The notes beneath the pieces were generated by a model. The model worked only from the letters and a program-made list of their open reading frames with translations. It did no database searches and was not told where the DNA came from. Both the position numbers and the translations under genes were made by a program. This document shows, piece by piece, positions 1-12,675 of a DNA stretch of 64,000 bases (its first letter is position 1; each line of letters starts with the position of its first letter). The DNA is taken from positions 31,799,869 to 31,863,868 of the forward strand of contig CM069438.1 of assembly GCA_035610365.1 (NCBI GenBank), written 5' to 3'. Source of the DNA: Aquatica leii (lineage: Eukaryota > Arthropoda > Insecta > Coleoptera > Lampyridae).

Positions 1-141
1 CTTCAATTTCTCGGTTTGGAACAGATCCAGTAGCGGAAGTATACGCTTTACTTGTCGCATCACGAGTAGAAGAGTTCGAAGCATCCTCGGCACTGTGTTC
101 TAAAATATACTCTTTGTTCGCAAGGGAGTCGTCAGTAAAAC
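1..141 (-). CDS. Possible partial coding exon running off the left edge
   Basis: On the minus strand one frame is open from about 160 down to base 1. It encodes a Ser/Thr- and acid-rich stretch (including FTDDSLANKEYILEH, then a run of Ser, Thr and Ala). The frame opens after a TAA near 170. A weak TTTTAAG acceptor lies just upstream of the exon-like part, but there is no clear ATG or pyrimidine tract. Base composition is less AT-rich than the next several kilobases, and 160-330 is relatively CpG-rich, as expected near the 5' end of a gene that continues to the left. I do not recognise the product. It could be a chance open frame. Confidence 0.28.
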
Positions 142-3100
142 TTAAAATGACCCAGTTTAAGTGTAAATCCAATTAAAAAAGCGGAAAACTACGTAAGCAT
201 CGTCGTCTGGCAGAAAGAACTGCAAATCGGTTTACGCACGATCCGTTTTAATAGAGGGGTTGCGCACGCTATGGGTGGAACGTGGAAAGCAGAAGAATGT
301 CTACCCGCGGTTACGGTTACGTTTTCTTCGTGTTTTGTGAAATGTTATGGGTATGTAACTAAAGTTACTAGTTAGCTAACGTAGAGTGATAAAATTAATT
401 AAAATTTTGTATTCAAATTCCAACGTTATAGAAACACATCATGTTTTCTACGCATTGGCGGCCGTTTTAATTTTGTGGATTTAATTTTTGTATGTGTTTG
501 GTGTATTTCAAAATCAATTTTTGTGGAATTAATAAACGGTTTTTGTGTTGTGTTTGATTATCTTTTTTATTTCTTAATTTCATTTATTTGTAATTTTGGA
601 TACACTCCACGTCGTAAATTTAACTGTGATAATTAATCATTTTATACTTAAATTTGAAGACTATTGGAATTACAAGAGGCGTTACGTAAATTTCTGATAA
701 CAAGGAAAATTACTACTGTATGCATTGTTTTGTAAAATGTAATCTAATATTTTATCTACCGTGAAGGTCAAACATTTTGAGGTCGCAGGTTACTTGCTAA
801 TTACCTGCTTGTATTTTTTATGTAATAGCGCAACTTGTATCCATTTTATAACTTTTGTTTGATATATTATTGTGTGTTTATTATATATGTGTTTATATGT
901 ATATTGTTTGTTTGTCTCGATCATTCAACTAATAACTGGGTTGCTTCCGTAACTAGAACCTCAGTACGTACTGACAGTTAAACTTATCTTCTGCTTAATA
1001 TAATGATCTGCGCGTGTTTATATGTGTTGGGATTTAAACCTATTAATATATCAGTGTATTCGTTTAAATGACTTAAATTTGTAATGTCCTAACTTTCCGA
1101 TGTTTATTGATACCTTTGATTATAAACTAATCGGTTGATAAATCTAAATTATGTAATGATCTTGCATTTACATTTAGTTGGAGGACCCAAGAAGTTTCTT
1201 TGCCTGTCCTTTCTCTACTACTGCGGATTCCACCAAACGGAAAATTTTGGTTAAACTTTAACAAGTTAAACTTGAAGAAATACTACAATTTATTTTTGTT
1301 GTGTGTTTTATTTAAACTACTACAACCTTTCCACATATCAGAAAAGGAGACGGTAGCTTGACAATCACTTCCACAGCAAGATGTCGCTATTTTTGTTTAT
1401 TTGCAAGTTTAAATTTTTGTTGTGGATTACCTCATCAACTTACGGTTGATATCTCTCCGTTTACCGTCGAGTTTCGCTTAGAGAATAGTTTTGCAGTTAC
1501 TCGTCAAACTCAGCCAGGCTTTTGAAGTCTTTTTGTTTGATGCAAAGTTTGTAATATGGAGATGTCTTTCTATGTTGTCCCATGAGGGTCTTTATGGTTT
1601 TGACGTGCTATCTCGCTTTCTCGTCATCTTTCTGCACTCGCGCGTCTCGGGAATGGTTCTCAACAGGAAGTAAGCGTTTAGAGTACTGATGCGGGTGTTT
1701 ATATATCTATCGCTAGTTCGGTTAACTACTCACAAAGAGGGGATTGTTCTGCGTGTCTTTGAGCAGTTAATAGAGTAAAGTTGTAAGGTTTAAAATAAGT
1801 TTTTCTGGATGGATTCTGAAGGTACGCGGCAACCGCCGCGTTTGGAGGAAACGCAACATTAATGCAATATGAACACGAGTGACACAATAGCAATCGAGTT
1901 AAACAGTTTTTGGATGTACGCGTGCTACGTATCCTCTAACCAACCGATCAAACATTTTCTTTGAGTACTAAGTACCTTGGAAGCATCTTAACAGAGATAT
2001 GTGTCACCAACCTTTCGTTTTAGTGGATTTGTTAACAACCACATCACCACGACTAGCTGAAATGTCGGCAAGTAAGCGTAGTTGAAAAACTGTAATTGCA
2101 AAGTTAGATTCTTTGGCTCGAAGACACCAAGGGTACGTCTAAACCCAATGTGTTCATATTTTTTTCAATCGATAATAAAATACCACTTTTTGTTATTACA
2201 AAAGATAACAAAATAATAATTTACAAAATATAAGAATTACCTCAAACTTAAAGTTTCTTATCGTAGCTAGCTGGTCATCATCAACTACATTAATAATGAT
2301 ATTTTTGAAACTTGCGAGGAGTGTAAGCTTACAATCATCAGTTTGCGTTTGCCAAACTCTGGCTTTGACTACGTTAAAAGGTCAATAATACTCAATTTGA
2401 TACAGTCAACGTACACAACAATTATTCAAATGCAAAACTAGCCAAAAACTTTAAAAAGATTAATTATTCATCTTAGTTATACAAAAAAGAGCCTAGTTTA
2501 ACATAATTAATATCGCTAAAATCTTGACATAAATTAACAATATAACTTATGACTTGATTTAAACGTACCTAATACGATTATAGAATTTGATACACACATT
2601 AAAGTGTAACAAAGGTATGCTGAAGAGAATATTTTCAAATTAGCGATGATAGATTGAAGTCAAAATATCCCCCATTTGCAATTTAATTTGCTAAAAGCGT
2701 AAAAGTAAAACGACGTGCAATTAAGTAAAATGATAGTACTTACAGTTAAACATTTCGAACGATTACAAATTACGGGCAGCAAGCACTGAAGTAGAAAGTA
2801 AAATAGAATTCATCAAGGTGCTTAACGAAACATACCCCGCAGTAAATATCGATTTACACTGAAATATCTAATCAGTGTTGTGAGGAAAGAATAAAAAAGA
2901 TTACAAAAGTAGGGTACTGACAGAGTGGTTGGCTAGTTGCAGTATAGTCATAATAAACAAAGGAAAAACACCTACTTTTGCTATCAACAACATGGCATCC
3001 ATAATGAGTAAATTTCACTGTAGCAAACGAGTCCATAACGCCAAGAATAAAAAAATGAGAAGTCTTGGACCAAACGTTTCTGAGTGATCAAAGATGTCAA

Positions 3101-6100
3101 GATCCAAATAGAAAGCCATAACCATGTAAACACTCGCAGCAGCTAGCCATTCTGGTCAGCCTATAATAATAATAATAATATAATATAAACTCCAGTTTTT
3201 GATCGAAGGACCTTTCACCATGAGTACGTGAATAATATTATGATCAAGAATGTGATGCAAGTATACCAGGGTATCCTTGCACTGGTCAGCTAAAAATCAT
3301 CATCATAAAAAATCTAAAAGTCAGCTGACCCAAACCAGTTTTAAATATAACTAAAGTGAAAGATCATCCATAATAATACCGGTAATAAACACTTCCTGAT
3401 TTCGCCAGTTTAGCATGGAAAACACAATTAAGTCTGCTTACAAAATTAACGAAAAGAAAGATCATGGACTGGCGATTTCATTCAAAGCAATTGCAAAGAT
3501 GGTCAAAAGGTACCCGGAGAAAATTGCGTTATTAAATCCGATCTTGCTACAGCACGAATTTCCGAAATAATAAAAAAGACCCAACCTGGTACTATTAGAT
3601 AAAGAAACATTTTCATAATCTTCTTCTTTACGTTAGTTTGCTAAGTTTATTCTTCCATACAATAATATGATTTGTTTATAGTATAGAAAATTTTAGTTTT
3701 TACATAATGCTATATCTAAGCTAAAGACTGTCGGCTTGGATACATATTGGCTTATAGTATGCTACAACCGATTTTCTTGGTTTTGGGTTTTGGCATCTGT
3801 TGCAACTTGTTTTTTTCAATAAGATTAGATTTAAACCGTTATGGCACAATAATTTTGCTTTACAAGAGATTTAGTTTTTGGAAGTAGATCTGTTTTCTAC
3901 ATTTTTTATTAGAGATTTTTACATTTAAAAGCCAAATACAGGTTTTGGATAAAACTACTTTCCTCCTTTCTTCAAGCGAATGTGTTCTGTGATGTCATCG
4001 TACGGCATCTCTTGAATCAAAAAACAAAATTATTGCAAACATTGTAAAGAAAAAAGTTGATGGTTTTGTAGTATAATGCTTAGGTTGTTAGCAATGTATT
4101 TGCAACAAAATGTACACAAATTATATCATTTGATAACCTTTAAAGTGTACATACAAAATTATATCATTCATATCGGAAATTATTAAAATATTGGTATTTT
4201 AACGTAATTTGTTAAACATTGATAAACTAATTCTCGAGTAAATTGTTTTTCCGTAAAATAGCAATATTAACGTATAATAATGTATCAGAAATAGAGCGTT
4301 AATGACCCATATTAATAAACAATCTTGAATTTTCTAGGCCTACTAAATCTTCATGTTTTCATAGCCAACTTTTGATTTCCTTTAGCCGCCATTTTGTATT
4401 TTTGTACTGTTGAATAAAAAAAAACACGAATTCAACGATGTAACATACATGGGTTATCTAAATTTAACAATTCATTGTCTATATCTAGTTGCTCGGAAAT
4501 ATCAAATGAATGATTTAGAATATTCGCTAGCAGAACTGTCAAAGTTATGTCAAAATAGTAGTAATTGTGCTGTAAATAAACTGTAACAATTATTAAAAAC
4601 TAATTTATTTATACTAAAAATATCTACACGTTTATAACTAACCGAACTAATTAAATCTAAAGATATTTAATAAATAACATTTACACTTATTTATATAATA
4701 CTATCACTTACACGAAAGATAAAGTCCGCAGATAACTTCACACACTTGTTTACATTAAAGTTAATCACTTATTTATTTAAACTTGAATAATCTTCTTAAC
4801 ACTGCCGACTTCGAATTACTAATAACTGATATGATTCGTTTGTACCGCATTTATATATTTTGGCAATCCTTCGCGAATGTTCTATATCTTTTGGTAAACG
4901 TTCTGGATGTACGGTAAGAAACACAACGTAAGCAACAAAATCTCAAAACCTCGAACTTTATTTCATACAATATATTTTCAAGGCAAAAAATCACCTTCGC
5001 AAAGCTCAAATAGTCATATTGCGTTCACAAGCATGTTATGCGAGAAAAAGTCGAACAAATTGAGCCTCACGTTCACTGACTACCATTTTCTGCTGGTTTA
5101 GATACGGTTACAAGCATTCGGATAAACGTAAAATTTAAAAATTTCTCTGGACACAATCATTTTTAAAGCCAAAGTGGAAAATTCAGAAATTTTGCCAGTC
5201 TTTAATTGAATACGGTCGGATTAAATAAACAATTTATATCGCGTGATCCCTGGCAATTGTTTCACCACACTCTAATTAGTTGACACGCGTTTTAAAAAAA
5301 AAACAAAACAAAATGATTACTGCACTTTACCAGAGGTTTATAACGGTTCACAATTCAACAACTTCTAAGATTATGACACGATTCGAGCTGCGTTGCCACA
5401 TCCTTTCAGATGTAAAAGTTTCGAAGCGGAGATTTCACTTTTGGAAATCCACAGTTTAAAACTGTTTTTTTTTTCAACAGTTTGTCGCGTTTGCGATTCT
5501 CTGTCATATCTAAAGAAGACTTACAACAGATTGGACTTGCAATAAAAACATTTCGCGACGTAAAATAATGCATTTTTATTACATTCTCTAGGTGTTCTTA
5601 GCGTGATCTTTCGGCGTATCTCTCGTACAATAATTAAATAAAAAACTTGCAAACGCATATCCAAATAAATTTAACTAATTTCTGACCTTTCAAAAGAAAA
5701 ACTCCCGTATGCAACTTTTTTCGTTTTTTGCACCGCGTCAGGGTTTTTAACTCTCCTCTTTCTTTGTACGCAATTTTGACTTTATATCCTAAAACGTTTT
5801 TTTCTGATTGGGCAAGTTCACGAACGCTCTCAGTACCATATCTGCCAATTGGCTTTTCCTTTTTTTACTCAATCTGTTAAAAGCGGCGTTGTGCCCCTTT
5901 CTACCCTTAAGATGTTACTACGTTTTGTTATTGGGCGGCGCTGCATGCTACAAATGGAATAAAAATTTACCGATGCTACTATTTTTTTTCCTATTAATAT
6001 TAAACAAATGCGCTACTGATTATAAAAAAGCATTAAAGAGATGAACTTTACTTTAACATGATTCTTTTCTCTAATCTTAACAGATTTATAACGCTAATAA

Positions 6101-6337
6101 TAGTAATAATTTTTACAATTGCCTGACTGTTGATACAATTTCAACATTCAAAATTTACTCAAATTTTATTTTACATACTTTCGTTCTATGCTGATAATTT
6201 TACAGTAAAATCGTTTATGACTCAAGCTAGTAATTACTGATAGTTTTTATTAAAAAACTTCATAAATCAAATTTATTAAATTACTACTTCGTTTACGCAT
6301 TTTAAAATTTGAACATAAATTACAAGGGTGCATGAAA
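142..6337. other. Long gene-poor stretch
   Basis: I see no supportable gene here. Open frames are short (60-80 codons), low in complexity and lack splice-linked neighbours; a 52-codon frame at about 3415-3573 (starting MENTIKSAYKINEKKD) is the least random-looking but has no recognisable family. A short ATA/AAT microsatellite sits at 3163-3186. Moderately GC-rich patches at about 160-330 and 1810-1940 could be regulatory or old repeat, but nothing in them identifies their origin. Confidence 0.5.
3163..3186. repeat. ATA/AAT trinucleotide microsatellite
   Basis: A short run of perfect AAT-type repeats, about eight units, inside gene-free DNA. Confidence 0.8.
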
Positions 6338-6440
6338 ATCGGCCCTAATACCATTCTTGACGATTCTTATGTAAAATGACCTCCTGAATCCAAAAATGAG
6401 CTCCATTTCTACCCATCACCCACCTATTTTGGGGGGACCC
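6338..6440 (+). repeat. Left terminal inverted repeat
   Basis: Pairs with 8622-8724 in inverted orientation; about 70-80 percent identity by eye, with a 19-bp perfect block. Confidence 0.75.
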
Positions 6441-6924
6441 CATTTTTATTTTATTTTTTGCATTTTTTTTTAGAATTTTAACTTATAGCCGTTAAACATC
6501 CCAAAGCAGGTAATACAATTTATACCAAAGTATATGGCAACAGTTTTGCTATAAAATGTATATAGAAACAAAAATAAAATACAAATATATATGAACAGTA
6601 AAAAAATATCAATAAACAGTTAGGAAGATTCACTGCACGACGCTGGCGATCTCAATACCACATGCAGGTTTGAACAGGAATTTTCGACAGGCTTGAACTT
6701 GCATTACTCTTCTTATTATAGTATATTACATTGTTTGCTTAACTGCTTCGATCAGTACATCTATAGCTATGGCAGAGTTAACTTGTCGACGTTTTAAACG
6801 TGCTGGATTTTGTGTTTCTTTTTGTTCATTTGTGTAAAACAGTAAAACTACTTTTACTCCGGATTTTTTCAAGTGACTAAGTGTGATTTGTGGTTAATGT
6901 CGGGCGTTAAATGACTGTTTAATC

Positions 6925-8475
6925 ATGCCACGCGAGTGTAAAAATCATCCCGATAGCTTCTGCTATGTCTGCGGGGAATTAACTTTAAACGCGCAACGAA
7001 AACCTCTTTCTCCGCTTGTTAAAACAGCTTATAAATTGTACTTTGATTGTCAAGTTGGCGACCAGGACAAGACTTGGGCTCCATCAGTTTGCTGTACGAC
7101 TTGTTACAGTAGTTTGACCAAATGGCACAAAGGTACCCGTAAATCAATGCCATTTGCTGTGCCCATGGTTTGGCGTGAACCTCGCTGTCATCTTACAGAT
7201 GGTTACTTTTGTATGACTTCCACTGTCGGGTTTTCGAGCAAAAGTAAGCATACAATTCAGTATCCCAATATTCCGTCAGCTCTAAGACCTGTTCCTCATA
7301 ACGATACTTGGCAATCCCAGAGCCCCCAAACACTTATACTCTAGAGCCGGAAATTGATTTAAAAGACTCTAAGTCGCAACCTGGGGCTTCGAATGATATG
7401 TTCAATGATTATGAAAAGTATTCCGCAGATTTAGTTTCGCGGCAACCTCACCACCTCACTCAATCGGAATTAAATGATCTTGTCAGGGATTTGCAGTTAC
7501 CCAAGACTAAATCTCAGCTCCTAGGATCGCGACTTCAACAGTAGAATCTCTTAGAAAAGAGAGTAAAAATATCTTCTTACAAGACCAGACAAGCAACCCT
7601 GAAATGTCTTTTCTCAGAAGATAAAGGTTTAGTGTTCTGTCCTAATGCAAATTTATTGATGACAGAACTACAGATGCCATGTGACGCAGACAAATGGAGA
7701 CTGTTTATAAACTCATCAAAAACAAGCTTAAAAGTTGTCCTGTTGGCAAATGGGAATGACTTCCCATCAGTTCCAGTTGCATACTCTGTTGATATGAAGG
7801 AAACGTACGAAATGTGAATGGAATAGCCGAGCCAAGATAAACATTACATCGTACGGGACTGGCCTCTGCGAGAAAATCATATTTCTGGTCAGAAAAATGT
7901 CGCCCACAATCCTTTGGTTCCGAAGGAAAATATTTACTTACCACCTTTACACATCAAACTTGGATTGATCAAGCAGTTTGTGAAAGCAGTGGACAAGACA
8001 GGTGGCGCATTTCAATTTTTGAAAACTAAATTTCCTCGTCTTAGCGAAGTTAAAATCAAAGAAGGCGTTTTTGTTGGTCCCCAGATTAGACAACTCTTCC
8101 AAGATTCGACGTTTATTGAACACCTAAATCGAAAAGAAAAACGAGCTTGGCTTGCATTTCAAAACGTTTGTAAGAACTTCCTGGGTAACCACAAACGTGA
8201 AGATTATGTCGCTCACGTCGAGGAACTGCTTTGAGCGTACAAGGACATAGGATGTAACATGTCTCTTAAAGTTCACTTCCTTCACTCGCATCTGAAAATT
8301 TAAGAGCAGTCTCAGATGAACACGGGGAACGGTTCCATCAAGACATCGCTAAACTGAAGAAAAGATTTTCAGGGAAGAGGAATGCAAGCATTTTGGCGGA
8401 GTACTGCTGGTTTTTGAAACGAGAGAGCTGTATCTCAGGGTATAAAAGAAAAGCAAGCACCAAGTAACGATGAAT
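6925..8475 (+). pseudogene. Broken ORF of an uncharacterised Cys-rich, transposon-borne protein family
   Basis: The first 140 codons read cleanly from ATG 6925. They contain a zinc-binding-like N-terminal pattern (FCYVCGE, then CCTTCYSSL, then CHLTDGYFC) followed by YPNIPSALRPV. The rest continues in another frame (SQSELNDLVRDL-like near 7451, then a segment ending METYEM at 7817). After that comes a gap where roughly 60 residues of the usual protein seem to be missing, and then LPPLHIKLGLIKQFVKAVDK, EGVFVGPQIRQLF and NMSLKVHFLHSHL. I recall this arrangement from many hypothetical proteins of insects and other animals, always multicopy; no function is known to me. Stops at 7543-7545, 7815-7817 and 8232-8234, a frameshift near 7310-7340 and the internal deletion make this copy dead. 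It sits inside a pair of inverted repeats, which suggests that the family is a transposon protein. Confidence 0.7.
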
Positions 8476-8522
8476 ATCTTTTTATTTATTACTAGTTCTT
8501 TTTCCCATTTAAATTAAATTCA

Positions 8523-8600
8523 TGTTCATATATTTATTATTATAATAATTATTATAATTATAATTATAAATTATAAATAAATTATAATTAATTTATCGAA
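8523..8600. repeat. AT-only low-complexity tract
   Basis: About 75 bases made almost entirely of ATTATA/TAATTA repeats, immediately inside the right inverted repeat of the transposon remnant. Confidence 0.7.
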
Positions 8601-8621
8601 AAGTGGTAAAATTAGAGATTT

Positions 8622-8724
8622 GGGTCTCCCTCGAGAATGGTGGGTGATGGAAGAAAACGAAAGACATATTTAGATTCAGTATGTCATTTTACATAAGAAT
8701 CACCCGGAATAGTGTCGGGGCTCA
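8622..8724 (-). repeat. Right terminal inverted repeat
   Basis: Inverted partner of 6338-6440. Confidence 0.75.
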
Positions 8725-10890
8725 ATAAAAAAAATTTTTTTTTGCAGACTAGTGTTATCGAACATGTGTGTTTCGGTCTAGTTGATTTTGGTGACCACCG
8801 CGGTTTTTTTTACGGGTAAGGGTACTTTTGTCAGTGTGGTAATATCTGGAGTTGTTTTCTTATAAACCTTCCTACATCGAAACCGCAACAATTTTTATAT
8901 TAAGATAATTTGCTTAATTTTCTTAGATTTATTCAGACAGCGGGAGAACAAATCAACGTACTAGAAGAACACCTGCAAACTATGGTGAATTTTTGCTAGT
9001 AGATTAACCTGTGACCCTTGTTGCACTTCAGTGATAAGAATGTGTCTTTTTTAGACTCATGTATTTACTTCTGCTGTTTTTTATAGAGTTTTCACACTGT
9101 TGGACCGTCGCCCCCAGGGTTCACATGGGTTGAATTATGTTCTAGGACAATCAGCCTAATGCTATATCCCCTTCTTATGAATAGCGATCTAGCCGAATCG
9201 TTATTTTTGTAAAATCGGTATGCTGTATAACTTATAACGGTTCCACTCATATCGACTCTCGTTATCCACTCTCGTTATTTTGAACCATAACGATTATGAT
9301 ATAACGGCGGCGTTTTGGTAGCCGTTATAAACATAACGATTGTGATGTATAGGCTTGAGAGCTTTTTTTGTATAAAAAAATGTATTTTGGAGATGTTTTG
9401 CGCAATGCATTATACGAGGAACTGGAAAATGCAATCAGAAAAAGAGTCTTTTCAGTTTTACCGTGTATTTAAGAAAGTAAGGTTAGAAACGTATTCTTTC
9501 GTACAGGCAAAGGAGCTTTTTACGCGAAAACAGCGACCCGTTTAAAGTAACTACGTAAACAAAATGTATAAAAAAGATGTAAGTTATGTAACGGTGTGTC
9601 TTGCAACTCAGTTTTATTTCGAATTCGAAACACACATGATGTGCGTCACTTAAAGGAGGTCGTAGAAAACATTTGAATTGTATTTCATACCAGGTAGTTT
9701 TAGTATGGATTTTTTATATTTCAAAATTTACCGGCCAGATGTCTTACGACGGCACATATCCTATTCACTCTTATACGTTCGGCGGTCGTATACCACTCTT
9801 TATTTTTTAAAGGCGATACTTTTTTTCAAAATAAGGATTGCAAGATAGTGGGCGACATAATTAAAATACCGATACAGCAAACCTATTTTACCAGTGATTG
9901 TTATGTCGATCGTTATCTTCGACCATTAAAATCTGATAGCGATTGGTCGCTAAGTGTGTTACAGCATCAGGCTGAATAAAGTAAACCCAATGAGAATAAC
10001 AAATAAACTATAAGCCTAAAACGTTGCAAGATGGAGGAAAGTTGCACAAATACATTTTTATAGAAGACAAAATTTACTATAAAAAATCCGCGGAAGGGTA
10101 CAATTACCTTCTATAGTTTAGAAGATACAAGTGTGCTAAGTTACACGATAATGTCTTACATTACATTAAAATTCTGTAACTCTTAAACTATTAGAGATAA
10201 TTATACCTTTCCGGGTATTTTTTGTGCTTTATAAATATGTTTATGTGCAATTTTCATCTATATTGTACTGTTTTTGCAGTGTACAAGGCGGAAGCTCCAG
10301 CGGATCTGATTCTGCAATTACTATAATTATTTTTCAGCTCTGCTGAGTAAAATTAAGACTTATATTTTTAAAACATAAAACAAATATATTGTTTAATAAT
10401 AATAACAAACATTGCATCCGAAAAATACAAAAAATGAAGTGACATTTTTTTCTATCTCTCAGGGGAACGGCGCTAGAAAAGTCTCACGCACTGTTGCAGG
10501 ACCCTGTATAATTATACTTATCCTAAACAAACACTATTTTGTGTTTCGCGTAGAATGCAGAATTGTTAGTGTTGTATTAAAGGTCAAAATCTAATCAGAT
10601 TTTTTTAATTTACTTTGCCACGAGATAATTCACTGCAAGTCGTCTTCATAACAACGTTCTGTAATATCCATCATTGTATCAAAAAAGTGAAATTTTTATT
10701 GGTGCGTTTTACAAAACTCGGATTTTTAAAAAACTCTTGAGTTAAAGGTTTTTACAACTCGGACTAATAATAAATTTTATTTTTCTTATTTATCTAATTT
10801 TGATTCCATGCAACAAGCAAATCATTTTCTTTAGTTAACTTTGAACTTTGATACGTTTTGGATCATAATAATAGAACGACCGGTATCAAA
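8725..10890. other. Gene-free spacer upstream of the P450
   Basis: No gene is supportable. The open frame at 9315-9545 has no recognisable domain and no splice partner. The one notable structure is a cluster of ATAACG/CGTTAT words at about 9230-9345. Confidence 0.5.
9230..9345. repeat. Cluster of ATAACG words in both orientations
   Basis: Within about 115 bp, ATAACG or its complement CGTTAT occurs seven times, including a hairpin with arms TATAACGG and CCGTTATA. This looks like a transposon subterminal region or a binding-site cluster; I cannot tell which. Confidence 0.4.
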
Positions 10891-10893
10891 GGC

Positions 10894-10900
10894 TATATAA
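10894..10900 (+). promoter_or_regulatory. TATA box of the P450 gene
   Basis: TATATAA lies 90 bp upstream of the ATG, which puts transcription start near 10925. The T-rich tract ending in TAG just before the ATG (10965-10983) resembles a splice acceptor, so a very short intron in the 5' untranslated region is possible. Confidence 0.5.
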
Positions 10901-10989
10901 GTATTGAAAAAATACATCTAAGTATTATCTTAATTCAAACAAGTGTTGTGTATCGTTAACTTATAATTTTTGTTTTTTTTTAGAACAGA

Positions 10990-12627
10990 ATGAGTTTCTT
11001 CAGTGTTTTATTCGCAACTGTTCTCATTTCTGTGGTTTCGGTTTGGATTTATTTCAAATGGAAACTAAACTACTGGAAACGCCGCGGCGTTCACTCACTC
11101 CCTACAGTCGTTCCTCTGGGAAATGCATTTAATATGATTACGCAAAAAGAGAGCATGGGCGAGCATATTATGCATTTCTACAACGAATTTAAGAAAAAAG
11201 GCGTACCTTACGGTGGATACTACTTCTTCAATAGACCTATTTTTATACCCGTCGATTTGGAATTGTGCAAACGAATTATGATAACCGACTTTGAATATTT
11301 CCAAAATCACAGCATGTACCTGGAAAAAAATAATCCGTTAAGCGGAAATATTTACGCATTAAGAAGCCAAGAATGGAAAACTATGAGAAATAAACTTTCG
11401 CCTGCTTTTACCGTTTCAAAGAATAAAATGATGTTCCCGACTATAACCAAAAGTATTGACAATTTGTTAGATATCATTGATGAACTTGTTCAGAAGAATG
11501 AACTTTTTGACATGTATGATTATGTAGCTAATATGGGTTTGGACGTAATATTAAGTTGTGCGTTTGGACTTGATGCTAACGTGCTTAAAAATCCTAACTC
11601 AGATTTGAGAAAACACGCGATGGGGTACTTTTACCCCAGTTTCAGAGACAGTACAATGCATTTACTTGGGTTTTTGTATCCATGGATATTAGATTTCTTA
11701 CACTTAAGCATAGTCCGACAGGAAATTACAGATTTCTTTTTCAATCTTACAAAAAACACCGTAGAGTACCGAGAGAAAAATAGGATTATACGCCCCGATT
11801 TTATGCACCTCTTGTTACAAATTAAAAACAATGCAAAAATTAGCGAAGACAATATTGGATCGTTTGAAAAGTTTGGAACCAACGATGCTTTGACAATGGA
11901 AGAATTGACGGCGCAGTCGATCATCTTCATGGTAGGAGGTTATGAAACTAGTTCAGCTACATCGACTTACCTGTTGTACGAGTTTGCTCACAACGAAGAA
12001 CTACAAGAAAAAGCGAGACAAGAAGTTTTAAAAGCTTTATCCGATTCTAACGAAGAATTAACTTACGATTTAGTGAAGCAATTGCCATACTTGCAGATGT
12101 GTGTCGATGGTAAAACTTTTATAAGTAATCTTAGCGTTTTAACCTTAAGCTTTTAGAAACTTTGCGTAAGTACCCAATCGGACCAGTAATTATGAGAGAC
12201 TGCAACAAAGATTACAAAGTACCTAACAGTAACGTCGTAATAAAAAAAGGTACTTACGTTTTTATATCGGCCTTAGGCATACAACGAGATGCTGAATATT
12301 ATCCCGATCCGGACAAATTCGATCCTGAACGGTTTTCCGAAGAGAATTTAAAAAAACGTTCTAGTACTGCTTATATGCCTTTTGGTTTAGGACCCAGAAT
12401 TTGCATTGGTAATTTTTTGTGTTTGTTTAATTAAAGACGTATTATTTTTATTTTTTTGTCCAGCATATACGTTTGGTACCATGCAAGTAAAAATTACAGT
12501 GGCAAAATTCTTGGCAAGATACAAATTTAAACTGAATCCTAAAACAGAGTACCCGCTTAAGATAAGCCCGCATTCTTTTCCAATTCTGCCGAGAAATAAT
12601 GTGTGGTTGGATCTTCAAAAATTGTAA
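10990..12627 (+). CDS. Microsomal cytochrome P450, CYP3 clan (CYP6-like)
   Basis: Three exons (10990-12109, 12157-12408, 12464-12627) join in frame to 511 aa, the normal length for an insect P450. The introns are 47 and 55 bp, both phase 1, GT-AG. The protein has an N-terminal membrane anchor (residues 4-22), a C-helix WxxxR at W129/R133, an I-helix oxygen-binding motif GGYETS at 316-321, a K-helix ExxR (ETLR, 374-377) created exactly by the first splice, PERF (DPERF, 429-433) and a heme motif FGLGPRICIA with the thiolate ligand at Cys456. Such enzymes sit on the ER membrane, take electrons from NADPH-P450 reductase and oxidise hydrophobic substrates such as plant toxins or insecticides; the substrate here cannot be read. 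Odd points: the residue after C-I is Ala where Gly is usual, and the Arg of the usual GxRFG is Thr (AYTFG). Both lie at the second splice junction. The family assignment comes from overall pattern, and CYP9 is less likely. Confidence 0.9.
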
Positions 12628-12669
12628 AAATTATTTTGTTGAACAATTACTATTTATTTAGATTAATAT

Positions 12670-12675
12670 AATAAA
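12670..12675 (+). terminator. Polyadenylation signal of the P450
   Basis: AATAAA 43 bp after the stop codon. Confidence 0.6.

Larger units (their letters stand above)
6338..8724 (+). mobile_element. DNA transposon remnant with ~103 bp terminal inverted repeats
   Basis: The left end (6338-6440) and right end (8622-8724) are imperfect inverted copies of each other. A 19-bp core, GATTCTTATGTAAAATGAC, at 6362-6380 is exactly complementary to 8682-8700, and a second shared block, CATCACCCACC, is present at 6415-6425 and inverted at 8637-8647. Between them lies a decayed protein-coding region in plus orientation. The arrangement (two long inverted repeats flanking one gene) is that of a cut-and-paste DNA transposon, about 2.4 kb. 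I could not identify a target-site duplication or assign a superfamily. Confidence 0.75.

Noticed and set aside
5808..6044. 78-codon hydrophobic frame
   Set aside because: Low-complexity Leu/Phe run in AT-rich DNA with no signal, splice or family support.
12409..12434. Reading straight through the second P450 intron
   Set aside because: It gives a stop 26 bp later; splicing 12409-12463 restores the full C-terminus and a 511-aa protein.
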